The notes beneath the pieces were generated by a model, which was given only the letters and a program-made list of their open reading frames with translations, did no database searches and was not told the origin of the DNA. The position numbers and the translations under genes are program-made. A DNA stretch of 64,000 nt from Streptomyces sp. A1277 (GTDB taxonomy: Bacteria; Actinomycetota; Actinomycetes; Streptomycetales; Streptomycetaceae): positions 1 through 64,000 of the forward strand of contig NZ_SSBI01000003.1 in NCBI RefSeq assembly GCF_004795015.1, written 5' to 3'. Below, one piece after another: positions 15,987 through 24,700 of this stretch (position 1 is the stretch's first letter; every line of letters begins with the position of its first letter).

Positions 15987-16265
15987 ATGATCGTACGGAT
16001 CATGGGGGAGGGCCAGGCAGTCCTGGCCGACAGTCATCTCGCCGAGCTCGACAAGCTCGACGACGCCTTGCTCACCGAGATGGAGAACGGTGACGGGCCG
16101 GGCTTCCGCACCACGCTCCACGCGCTCCTGGCCCGGGTGCGCGAGCTCGGCACACCCCTGCCCGACGACTCCCTGGAGCCGTCCGAGCTGATCCTGCCGT
16201 CGCCCGACGCGACCCTCGAAGAGGTACGCGCCATGCTCAGCGACGACGGCCTGATCCCCGGCTGA
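15987..16265 (+). CDS. pspAA: PspA-associated protein PspAA
   Basis: The 92-residue product (MIVRIMGEGQAVLAD..., ending LSDDGLIPG) matches the small PspAA partner that is found directly after PspA in actinobacteria and some other bacteria. It is acidic, soluble and has a conserved beta-strand N-terminus. Its biochemical role is not established. The 9-bp gap from pspA contains an AAGGCGG ribosome binding site, which indicates one operon. A hairpin follows. Confidence 0.88.
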   Translation: MIVRIMGEGQAVLADSHLAELDKLDDALLTEMENGDGPGFRTTLHALLARVRELGTPLPDDSLEPSELILPSPDATLEEVRAMLSDDGLIPG

Positions 16266-16294
16266 CACCGGCAGCTCTCCAGCACCCGCACCCC

Positions 16295-16330
16295 TGTGCC
16301 CCGCGCCCGGCCCACCGGACGCGGGGCACA
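16295..16330 (+). terminator. Hairpin terminator after pspA-pspAA
   Basis: A perfect 11-bp stem (TGTGCCCCGCG / CGCGGGGCACA) with a 14-base loop lies 29 bp after the pspAA stop. It separates this operon from the kinase gene. Confidence 0.65.
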
Positions 16331-16387
16331 GCGGCGCCCACGCCCGCGGCTCCCGGGCGGCCGGACCGGCCCGCGAGCGACACGCCG

Positions 16388-16393
16388 TAACGT
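16388..16393 (+). promoter_or_regulatory. Candidate -10 element for leaderless histidine kinase mRNA
   Basis: TAACGT ends 8 bases before the GTG of the kinase gene, and no Shine-Dalgarno sequence is present. Confidence 0.4.
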
Positions 16394-16401
16394 AGCTCTA
16401 C

Positions 16402-17673
16402 GTGACCACCCTCGGAACCGGGGTCCTGCGCATGCGCCAGTGGCTGCGCGCCCATCCCCTCGCGCTGGACGGCGCGCTCGCCCTGGCCGTGCTCGTGGCC
16501 ATGACCATCGGATCGTTCGCCGATCCGGGCGGGCACGACGTGCCCACCTTCGGCACCCGCACCCCCGCGGCGAGCAGCCTGCTGCTGATGACGCTGGGCG
16601 CCCTGGCCCTCGTCCGGCGGCGCCGCGAACCGATGGCCGTGCTGGCAGCCACCGGCGCGCTGACCGTCGTCGAGCTGGTCACGGCCGACCCGCCGGCCCC
16701 CGTCGTGATGAGCGCGGTCATCGCCCTGTACACCGTCGCCGCCCGGACCGACCGGCCCACCACCTGGCGGGTCGGGCTGCTCACCATGGCCGCGCTCACC
16801 GCCGCCGCGATGCTCTTCGGCTCGGCCCCCTGGTACAGCCAGGAGAACCTGGGCGTCTTCGCCTGGACCGGCATGGCCGGCGCCGCGGGCGACGCGGTCC
16901 GCTCCCGGCGCGCGTTCGTCGACGCGATCCGCGAACGCGCCGAACGGGCCGAGCGCACCCGCGAGGAGGAGGCCCGCCGCCGGGTGGCCGAGGAGCGGCT
17001 GCGCATCGCCCGCGACCTGCACGACGTCGTCGCCCACCACATCGCCCTGGTCAACGTGCAGGCCGGGGTCGCGGCCCACGTCATGGACAAGCGCCCCGAC
17101 CAGGCCAAACAGGCCCTCGCCCACGTCCGCGAGGCGAGCCGCTCGGCGCTCAACGAGCTGCGCGCCACCGTCGGGCTGCTGCGCCAGTCCGGCGACCCGG
17201 AGGCCCCCACCGAACCGGCCCCCGGCCTCGCCCTCCTCGGCGAACTCGTCGCGAGCGTGCGCCAGGCGGGCCTGCCCGTCGAGGTGGCCTGCGCGGCGGG
17301 GGAGGACCCGCCGCTGCCCTCCGCCGTCGACCTGGCCGCGTACCGGGTGATCCAGGAGGCCCTGACCAATGTGCGCAAGCACGCGGGGCCGGGCGCCAAG
17401 GCAGAGGTGAGCGTCGTACGGGTCGGAGCCACGGCCGAGGTCATGGTGCTGGACAACGGCCGGGGGAACGCCGCCGGCGCCCCGCAGGCCGCGCCCGGCG
17501 GCGGCCACGGCCTGCTCGGGATGCGCGAACGCGTCACCGCGCTCGGCGGCACCCTCACCGCCGGCCCCCGCTACGGGGGCGGATTCCGCGTCCATGCGAT
17601 CCTGCCCGTCGAGGCCCGCGCGCAGGAGCCCGGTCGGCCGGGCGCGGCGGACCGGACGGGGGAGAACGCATGA
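16402..17673 (+). CDS. NarL-type sensor histidine kinase (HisKA_3)
   Basis: A membrane sensor kinase of the NarX/DesK class. The 423-residue product has about five N-terminal membrane segments (residues 20-160). The HisKA_3 dimerisation helix follows, with phospho-acceptor His207 in RIARDLHDVVAHH, and then an HATPase domain with VIQEALTNVRKHA, the D-box in VLDNGRG, and GHGLLGMRERV. No large extracellular sensor is present, so the signal is probably sensed in or near the membrane. The last codons overlap the regulator start (ATGA). Its position after pspA-pspAA suggests envelope stress as a signal, but that is inference. The start lacks a ribosome binding site. Confidence 0.93.
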   Translation: MTTLGTGVLRMRQWLRAHPLALDGALALAVLVAMTIGSFADPGGHDVPTFGTRTPAASSLLLMTLGALALVRRRREPMAVLAATGALTVVELVTADPPAPVVMSAVIALYTVAARTDRPTTWRVGLLTMAALTAAAMLFGSAPWYSQENLGVFAWTGMAGAAGDAVRSRRAFVDAIRERAERAERTREEEARRRVAEERLRIARDLHDVVAHHIALVNVQAGVAAHVMDKRPDQAKQALAHVREASRSALNELRATVGLLRQSGDPEAPTEPAPGLALLGELVASVRQAGLPVEVACAAGEDPPLPSAVDLAAYRVIQEALTNVRKHAGPGAKAEVSVVRVGATAEVMVLDNGRGNAAGAPQAAPGGGHGLLGMRERVTALGGTLTAGPRYGGGFRVHAILPVEARAQEPGRPGAADRTGENA

Positions 17674-18365
17674 CACCGGCCATCAAGGTCCTGCTCGTCG
17701 ACGACCAGGCGCTGCTGCGCAGCGCGTTCCGGGTGCTGGTCGACTCGGAGCCCGACATGCGGGTGGTGGGCGAGGCGGCGGACGGGGCGCAGGCCGTGGA
17801 GGCGGCCCGCGCCGAGCGGCCCGACGTGGTGCTGATGGACATCCGCATGCCCGGTACGGACGGGCTGACCGCGACCCGGATGATCAGCGCGGACCCGGAT
17901 CTCGCGGACGTCCGCGTGGTCATGCTCACCACCTTCGAAGTGGACGAGTACGTGGTGCAGTCGCTGCGCGCCGGTGCCTCGGGCTTCCTCGGCAAGGGCG
18001 CCGAACCGGACGAACTCCTCAACGCCATCCGGATCGCGGCCGGGGGCGAGGCGCTGCTCTCGCCGGCCGCGACCAAGGGCCTGATCGCCACGTTCCTCGC
18101 GCAGAGCGGGAACGTGGCCGGTGAGGGGCCGGGCGCCGCGGTGTACTCGGAGCGGCTGGCGGCCCTCACCGGCCGGGAGCGCGAGGTGCTGGTCCTGGTC
18201 GCGGGCGGGCTGTCCAACGACGAGATCGCCGAGCGCCTGGTCGTCAGCCCACTCACCGTCAAGACACATGTGAACAGGGCGATGGCGAAGCTGGGCGCCC
18301 GGGACCGCGCCCAACTGGTGGTAATCGCGTACGAATCGGGCCTGGTGCGCCCTCGCGCGGAGTGA
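17670..18365 (+). CDS. NarL/FixJ-family response regulator
   Basis: The 231-residue product has a receiver domain with acidic pocket Asp11/Asp12, phospho-acceptor Asp57 (VLMDIRMP) and conserved Lys109 (FLGKGA). A LuxR-type helix-turn-helix follows at the C-terminus (LTGREREVLVLVAGG, then NDEIAERLVVSPLTVKTHV). All receiver key residues are present. The ATG overlaps the kinase stop by four bases, so kinase and regulator are made together. The RND exporter gene begins 162 bp downstream on the same strand and is a possible target. Confidence 0.95.
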   Translation: MTPAIKVLLVDDQALLRSAFRVLVDSEPDMRVVGEAADGAQAVEAARAERPDVVLMDIRMPGTDGLTATRMISADPDLADVRVVMLTTFEVDEYVVQSLRAGASGFLGKGAEPDELLNAIRIAAGGEALLSPAATKGLIATFLAQSGNVAGEGPGAAVYSERLAALTGREREVLVLVAGGLSNDEIAERLVVSPLTVKTHVNRAMAKLGARDRAQLVVIAYESGLVRPRAE

Positions 18366-18527
18366 GGGTGCAGCCGGGGCGTACTCCAGCTGCGGTATGC
18401 GCGGCATGAGAAAGCGACCCTGGGGCCGACGCTTTTGCCCCCGGGGATCGGTGATCGTATAGGTGGGCCGGGTCTGTCCCCGTCACCCGCCCACCTGCCG
18501 CGTAAGCCACAGAAGAGAGACCCACCC

Positions 18528-21500
18528 ATGTCCTGGCTGTCCAGATTCAGCCTCGCGCAAAGGGCCCTGATCGGGCTGATCTCGATCGTCGCGCTCGTTT
18601 TCGGAGCGATCGCGATCCCGCAGCTCAAGCAGCAGTTGCTGCCCACCATCGAACTTCCGATGGTGTCGGTGCTCGCCCCCTACCAGGGTGCGTCCCCCGA
18701 TGTGGTCGAGAAGCAGGTCGTCGAACCGCTCGAGAATTCGATCAAGGCCGTCGACGGCGTCACCGGCATCACGTCGACCGCCAGCGAGGGCAGCGCCGTC
18801 ATCATGGCGTCATTCGACTTCGGTTCCGAGGGCACCAAGCAGCTCGTCGCCGACATCCAGCAGGCCGTGAACCGCGCCCGCGTGCAACTGCCCGACAGCG
18901 TCGACCCGCAGGTCATCGCCGGCTCGACGGACGACATCCCGACCGTCGTCCTCGCCGTCACCTCCGACAAGGACCAGCAGGCGCTCGCCGACCAGCTGGA
19001 CCGCACCGTCGTCCCCGCCCTGGAGGACATCGACGGCGTCGGCCAGGTCTCCGTCGACGGTGTCCGGGACCTCCAGATCTCCGTCACCCCCGACGACAAG
19101 AAGCTCGCCGCCGCCGGACTGAACGCCGCCTCGCTCTCCCAGGCCCTCCAGGCGGGCGGCGCGACCGTTCCCGCCGGCGCCTTCTCCGAGTCCGGCAAGA
19201 GCCGCACCATCCAGGTGGGCGGCGCCTTCTCCTCGCTGAAGCAGATCGAGGACCTGCGGGTCACCGGTCAGGACCCGGCGTCCGGCAAGCCCGGCAAGCC
19301 GGTGCGCATCGGTGACATCGCGACGGTGAAGCAGGAGCCCGCCACCGCGGACTCCATCACCCGGACGAACGGCAGGCCGAGCCTCGCCGTCATGGCGACG
19401 ATGGACAAGGACGGCAGCGCCGTCGCCATCTCGAACGCGGTCGAGGACAAGCTCCCGGACCTGCGCAAGGACCTCGGCTCCGGCGCCGAGCTGACCGTCG
19501 TCTCCGACCAGGGCCCCGCCGTCTCCAAGGCGATCTCCGGCCTGACCACCGAGGGCGCGCTCGGCCTGGTCTTCGCGGTCATCGTGATCCTGGTCTTCCT
19601 GGGCTCGCTCCGTTCCACCCTGGTCACCGCGGTCTCCATCCCGCTCTCCGTGGTCCTCGCGCTGATCGTGCTCTGGACCCGTGACCTCTCGCTCAACATG
19701 CTGACCCTGGGCGCGCTCACCATCGCGATCGGCCGGGTCGTGGACGACTCGATCGTCGTCCTGGAGAACATCAAGCGGCACCTCGGCTACGGCGAGGAGC
19801 GCCAGTCGGCGATCCTCACCGCGGTGAAGGAGGTGGCCGGCGCGGTCACCTCGTCCACGCTCACCACCGTCGCCGTCTTCCTGCCGATCGGCCTCGTCGG
19901 CGGCATGGTCGGCGAGCTGTTCGGCTCCTTCTCGCTGACCGTCACCGCGGCCCTGCTGGCCTCGCTGCTCGTCTCGCTGACCGTGGTCCCCGTCCTGTCG
20001 TACTGGTTCCTGCGCGCCCCCAAGGGCGCCGCCGAGGACCCGGACAAGGCGCGCCGCGAGGCCGAGGAGAAGGAAACCCGCAGCCGGCTCCAGCGGATCT
20101 ACGTCCCGGTGCTGCGCTTCGCCACCCGGCGCCGCATCACCAGTGTCGTCATCGCTGTCGCCGTCCTGTTCGGCACCTTCGGCATGGCCCCGCTGCTGAA
20201 GACCAACTTCTTCGACCAGGGTGAGCAGGAAGTCCTGTCCATCAAGCAGGAGCTGACCCCGGGCACCAGCCTGGCGGCCGCCGACGAGGCGGCCAAGAAG
20301 GTCGAGAAGCTCCTCACCGACGACAAGGGCGTCAAGGACTACCAGGTCACCGTCGGCTCGTCCGGCTTCATGGCCGCCTTCGGCGGCGGTACCGGCGCCA
20401 ATCAGGCTTCCTACCAGGTCACCCTGAAGGACTCGGCCGGCTTCGAGGCCACCCAGGAACGCATCGAGAAGGGCCTCGCCAAGCTCGACGGCATCGGTGA
20501 CACCACCATCAGCGCCGGCGGCGGCTTCGGCAGCCAGGACCTGAGCGTCGTGGTCAAGTCGGCCGACGCGGACACCCTGAAGAAGGCGTCCGAGCAGGTG
20601 CGTGCCGAGGTCGCCAAGCTCAAGGACGTCACCGACGTCCAAAGCGACCTGGCGCAGAGCGTCCCGCGGATCTCGGTCAAGGCCAACGACAAGGCCGCCG
20701 ACGCCGGTTACACCCAGGCGACGCTGGGCGCGGCCGTCGCCGGAGCGGTGCGCGGCACCCCGTCCGGCAAGGCGGTCATGGACGACACCGAGCGCGACGT
20801 CGTCATCAAGTCGGCCCACCCGGCCACCACGATGCAGGAGCTGAAGGACCTTCCGCTCGGCGGGACCAAGCTCGGCTCGATCGCCGAGGTGAAGCTGGTC
20901 CCCGGTCCGGTCTCCATGACCCGCATCGACGGCCAGCGCGCCGCGACCATCACCGCGCGCCCCACGGGTGACAACACCGGCGCGGTCAGCACCTCGCTCC
21001 AGACGAAGATCAACGACTTGGACCTCCCGGACGGTGCCACCGCCACCATCGGCGGCGTCTCCGAGGACCAGGACGACGCCTTCGTGAACCTGGGCCTGGC
21101 CATGCTGGCCGCCATCGCGATCGTCTTCATGCTGCTGGTCGCCACCTTCCGGTCGCTGATCCAGCCGCTGATCCTGCTGGTCTCCATCCCGTTCGCGGCC
21201 ACCGGCGCGCTCGGTCTGCTCATCGTCACCGGCACCCCGATGGGCGTCCCGGCGATGATCGGCATGCTGATGCTGATCGGCATCGTGGTGACCAACGCGA
21301 TCGTGCTGATCGACCTGATCAACCAGTACCGCACCCAGGGCATGGGCGTCGTCGAAGCGGTTGTCGAGGGCGGCCGCCACCGTCTGCGCCCGATCCTCAT
21401 GACCGCCCTGGCGACGATCTTCGCCCTCCTCCCGATGGCGCTCGGCGTCACCGGCGAGGGCGGCTTCATCTCCCAGCCGCTGGCCGTGGTCGTCATCGGC

Positions 21501-21683
21501 GGCCTGATCACCTCGACCCTGCTGACGCTCCTCCTGGTGCCGACGCTGTACGCGATGGTCGAGCTCCGCAAGGAACGCCGGGCCAGGAAGAAGGCCGCCA
21601 AGCGGGCCAGGAAGGCGGGCCTCCCCGCCCCGGACGAGTCGCAGGAGTCCTCCTCCGACGAACCGGAGCCGGCCAAGGCATGA
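18528..21683 (+). CDS. RND-family efflux transporter permease (AcrB/SwrC-like)
   Basis: A proton-driven exporter of the RND superfamily. The 1051-residue product has the family's two halves. Each half has one membrane helix, a large extracytoplasmic loop, and five more helices. The family motif GRVVDDSIVVLENIKRH in the first half contains the expected Asp residues of the proton relay. The C-terminus is Lys-rich and acidic. No membrane fusion protein or outer channel gene lies beside it, as usual for Gram-positive SwrC/YerP-type pumps. The ATG follows GAAGAGAGA. The substrate is unknown. It follows a NarL-type two-component system, which could control it. Confidence 0.93.
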   Translation: MSWLSRFSLAQRALIGLISIVALVFGAIAIPQLKQQLLPTIELPMVSVLAPYQGASPDVVEKQVVEPLENSIKAVDGVTGITSTASEGSAVIMASFDFGSEGTKQLVADIQQAVNRARVQLPDSVDPQVIAGSTDDIPTVVLAVTSDKDQQALADQLDRTVVPALEDIDGVGQVSVDGVRDLQISVTPDDKKLAAAGLNAASLSQALQAGGATVPAGAFSESGKSRTIQVGGAFSSLKQIEDLRVTGQDPASGKPGKPVRIGDIATVKQEPATADSITRTNGRPSLAVMATMDKDGSAVAISNAVEDKLPDLRKDLGSGAELTVVSDQGPAVSKAISGLTTEGALGLVFAVIVILVFLGSLRSTLVTAVSIPLSVVLALIVLWTRDLSLNMLTLGALTIAIGRVVDDSIVVLENIKRHLGYGEERQSAILTAVKEVAGAVTSSTLTTVAVFLPIGLVGGMVGELFGSFSLTVTAALLASLLVSLTVVPVLSYWFLRAPKGAAEDPDKARREAEEKETRSRLQRIYVPVLRFATRRRITSVVIAVAVLFGTFGMAPLLKTNFFDQGEQEVLSIKQELTPGTSLAAADEAAKKVEKLLTDDKGVKDYQVTVGSSGFMAAFGGGTGANQASYQVTLKDSAGFEATQERIEKGLAKLDGIGDTTISAGGGFGSQDLSVVVKSADADTLKKASEQVRAEVAKLKDVTDVQSDLAQSVPRISVKANDKAADAGYTQATLGAAVAGAVRGTPSGKAVMDDTERDVVIKSAHPATTMQELKDLPLGGTKLGSIAEVKLVPGPVSMTRIDGQRAATITARPTGDNTGAVSTSLQTKINDLDLPDGATATIGGVSEDQDDAFVNLGLAMLAAIAIVFMLLVATFRSLIQPLILLVSIPFAATGALGLLIVTGTPMGVPAMIGMLMLIGIVVTNAIVLIDLINQYRTQGMGVVEAVVEGGRHRLRPILMTALATIFALLPMALGVTGEGGFISQPLAVVVIGGLITSTLLTLLLVPTLYAMVELRKERRARKKAAKRARKAGLPAPDESQESSSDEPEPAKA

Positions 21684-21720
21684 TCCGGGAAGGGCCTGAT
21701 CCGGTCCGCCCGGCATGACC

Positions 21721-21758
21721 AGGGGCCTGTTCCGCACCGGCGTGCGGAACAGGCCCCT
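21721..21758. terminator. Bidirectional hairpin terminator
   Basis: A perfect 16-bp stem (AGGGGCCTGTTCCGCA and its complement) that can extend to 17 pairs lies between the RND gene and the convergent caspase-like gene. Confidence 0.88.
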
Positions 21759-21777
21759 TCGGGTTCGGCGGTGGTTG

Positions 21778-24700
21778 TCAGGCGGCCCCGCTGAGCGCCT
21801 GGACCATGCGAAGCCACAGCTCGCCGTGCGGATGGGCGTGCTGGACGCTGAGGCCGGCGATCTCCCTCAGCAGCCGGACCCGGATCTCCTCGCGAGAGCG
21901 GGGGATCAGGGTGGCCAGCTCGCTCGGTTCGACGCCCTCGACGGCTCCGGCGAGCACCATGCCCGCCTGCGCGTGGGTCAGGGAGGACAACGAGTCGTTG
22001 AAGACCTGCCCCTCGATGGCCGCCGCGTGCATCAGCGCGTTGCCGTCCCCGGCCGCCATCGCCCTCTCCACATAGGCGTGGAGGGCGTCGCGGTCCTCGA
22101 CGAGCCGGTAGGCGGCGTCCAGCCCGTCCGAGCGGGAGACATCGAGGAGGGCGACGTGCGAGAGCGGGGTGTCCTGGGCCGGCCGGGCCCCCAGGAGGCG
22201 CGGGTGGTCCTGGAGGAAGGCCCGCGACTCCGCCCAGGAGGCACAGCGGACCCACTCGTCCATCTGATCCGCGAGGATCAGCGGGTCGTAGGCGGCGGTG
22301 ACGCCGAGGGCGAGCACCGCCTCGCGGAGCGCGGCGTGCTGCTGCGCGGTGCCGGGGTCCAGGAGCGCCAGCTCCTCAAGGGCCGTCGCCGTCTCCTCGC
22401 CGCCGAGCGCGTCGGCGTTGCGGGACCAGAAGTCGCGTGAAGCGGGCCAGTCGGGCGAGAACATCCAGGAGGCGACCAGCTCCAGCGTCTTGGCCGACAG
22501 GGTGAGCCAGCCGGGGGGCGGGCCGAACGTCTCCGCCTCCCACGCGGCGCGTACGGCCTCGGTGTCGGCGTGGTCGCGAAGCGCCTGCCGGGCCCGTACG
22601 GTCACCGTGTCCGGGCCGCTCTCCGGCTCGGCGCCCCCGTCCGCGCCGAGGAACGACACGAGTTCCCGCACGCCGTCCGAGGGGCGGGTGCCGGGGCAGC
22701 CCAGCAGGAAGATGCTCCGCTCGACACCGAGGCGCCGGGCGGTCTCGGGGTGCACGTCGGCGAACTCCGCCGCGACCGCCTCGAATGCCTCGACCGCCGA
22801 GGTGTGGTCGTTGGTGCGGGCGAGCGCCCGGGCCAGGTCGCCGAGGGCGTGCAGCAGGTCGTTCGCGAAGGCCCGTGGGTCGTCCAGCGCCACGGTCCGG
22901 TAGGCGGTGACCGCGTCCCCGGCCGCGCTCACGGCCCCTTCGGGGTCCTGGTTCATCTCCAGGAGCTTGCCGAGATTCCGCAGGGCGAGAGCCAGGCCGG
23001 GGAGGTGGGCGCCGCTGTGCCCGTCCACGAGCTCGTGCCAGAGCCCGACGCCTTCGCGGGCCGCTGTCAGAGCCTGCTCCGGATTGCCGGTTCCGGCGAG
23101 GTTCTGGGCCAGGGTGCCGAGCGAGCCCGCGAGGGAGGGGCGGAGGGCGGGCGCCTGGGGGACGAGTTCACGCAGGAGCGCGACGGACTCCTCCGATGCC
23201 CGCAGCCCCTCCGCCGGTTCCTGGGCCCTGTTCAGGTGGGCGGCGAGATTGGTGAGTGCGGTGGCCAGCTCCTGCCGGAAGACGGCGGGCTGCTGTGCGG
23301 CGAGTTCACGGCGGATGGCGACCGCTTCCCGGCCGGCGGCGAGCGCCCCCGACATGTCGCCCAGGGCCGCGCGGAAGTTGCCGAGGTTGTTGAGGGCCAC
23401 CGCGAACTCCGCCAGGAAGGCGTCCCGGTCCTCGGTGGCGAGGCGCCCGTAGAGCGCGACCGCCTCCTCGGAGTGGGGCAGGGCCTCCCCGGGCCCACCC
23501 GCGGTGCCGAGGTGCATCGCGAGGTTGTTGAGCATCGCGGCCAGCCCCGGCGCTGAGGCCGCCGGGCGGTTCCGGACCAGATCGCGCTGGAGGCGGACGG
23601 CCTCGCGGGCGAACAGCACCGCCGACGCCCGGTCTCCCGCGGCAGCGGTCTTGTTGGCCAGGGAGGTCAGGGACCGGGCGAGATCCGGCTGGAAGACGTC
23701 GGGGTGCTGCTTGGCGAGCCCGGCGAACATGCGCGCGGCCTCACGTGCCGGAGCGAGCGCGCCCTCGTCGTCCCCGGAGGCGGAGAGCCGGTCCGCCAGA
23801 TTGTGGAGGGCGCCGGCCAGGTCGGGCTGGAAGGCGGCCGGGTGACGCGCGACGAGTTCCCGGCAGATCTCCACGGCCTCCCGCGCGGGTGCGAGGCAAC
23901 CCGGCAGGTCACCCACGTCCGCCCGGTGCACGGACACGTTGGTCAGGGAGCCCGCCAGTGCGGCCCGCAGGGCGGTGGGATGGCGGTCGGCCAGCTTCCG
24001 GTTGACCTGGACCGCCGCCACCGCGTGCGGCAGCGCCTCCTCATGACGTCCGATGGACTTGAGGCTGCTCGCCAGATTGGTGAGGGAAGAGGCGAGAGGG
24101 GCCAGGAACTCATCGGGGTGCGCGGCGGCGAGCTCGGTGTACATCTCCACGGCCTCCTGCGCCGGGGCAACGGCGGCCCGGCGTTCCCCGACGGCTGACA
24201 GACTCACCGACAGGTTGGTCAGCGCGTCGGCGAGTCGTGGCCGGAAGGCCGCCGGTTCGCCTTCGGCGAGCTGCCGGAACATGTCGACGGCGGCCCGCGT
24301 GAGCGTGAGCGCTCCCTCGCGGTCACCGATGTCGTGGACGCGTCGGCCGAGCGTGGCGAGGGCGAGGGCCAGGTCGGGCCGGGCCTCACTGCCTCCCGCG
24401 CCGGCGAGGCTCCGTTGGAGCGCGACCGCCTCACGCGCCGGAGCCAGCGCCCCTTCGCGGTCGCCGATGTCGGCGCACCGGTTGGCGACGGTGATGAGCG
24501 TGTGGACCAGTCCCGTCGTGCAGGACCCGGGAGCGGCCTCCTCCAGCGCCCCGTAGAGGCCGGCGGCCTGCCGCGCCGCACTCAGCGCCCCATCCAGGTC
24601 CCCGTCCGCCCCGAGGCGGGTGGAGAAGCCGTGCAACGCCTGGGCCAGAACCGGCACCGCGCTCGGCCCGACCCGCGCCGCCAGTTCCCGCAGCATCCCG

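Noticed and set aside
18810..21737. A 975-codon minus-strand open frame opposite the RND gene
   Set aside because: It is an antisense shadow of the RND permease. The translation is Asp/Arg/Gly-rich with no domain.
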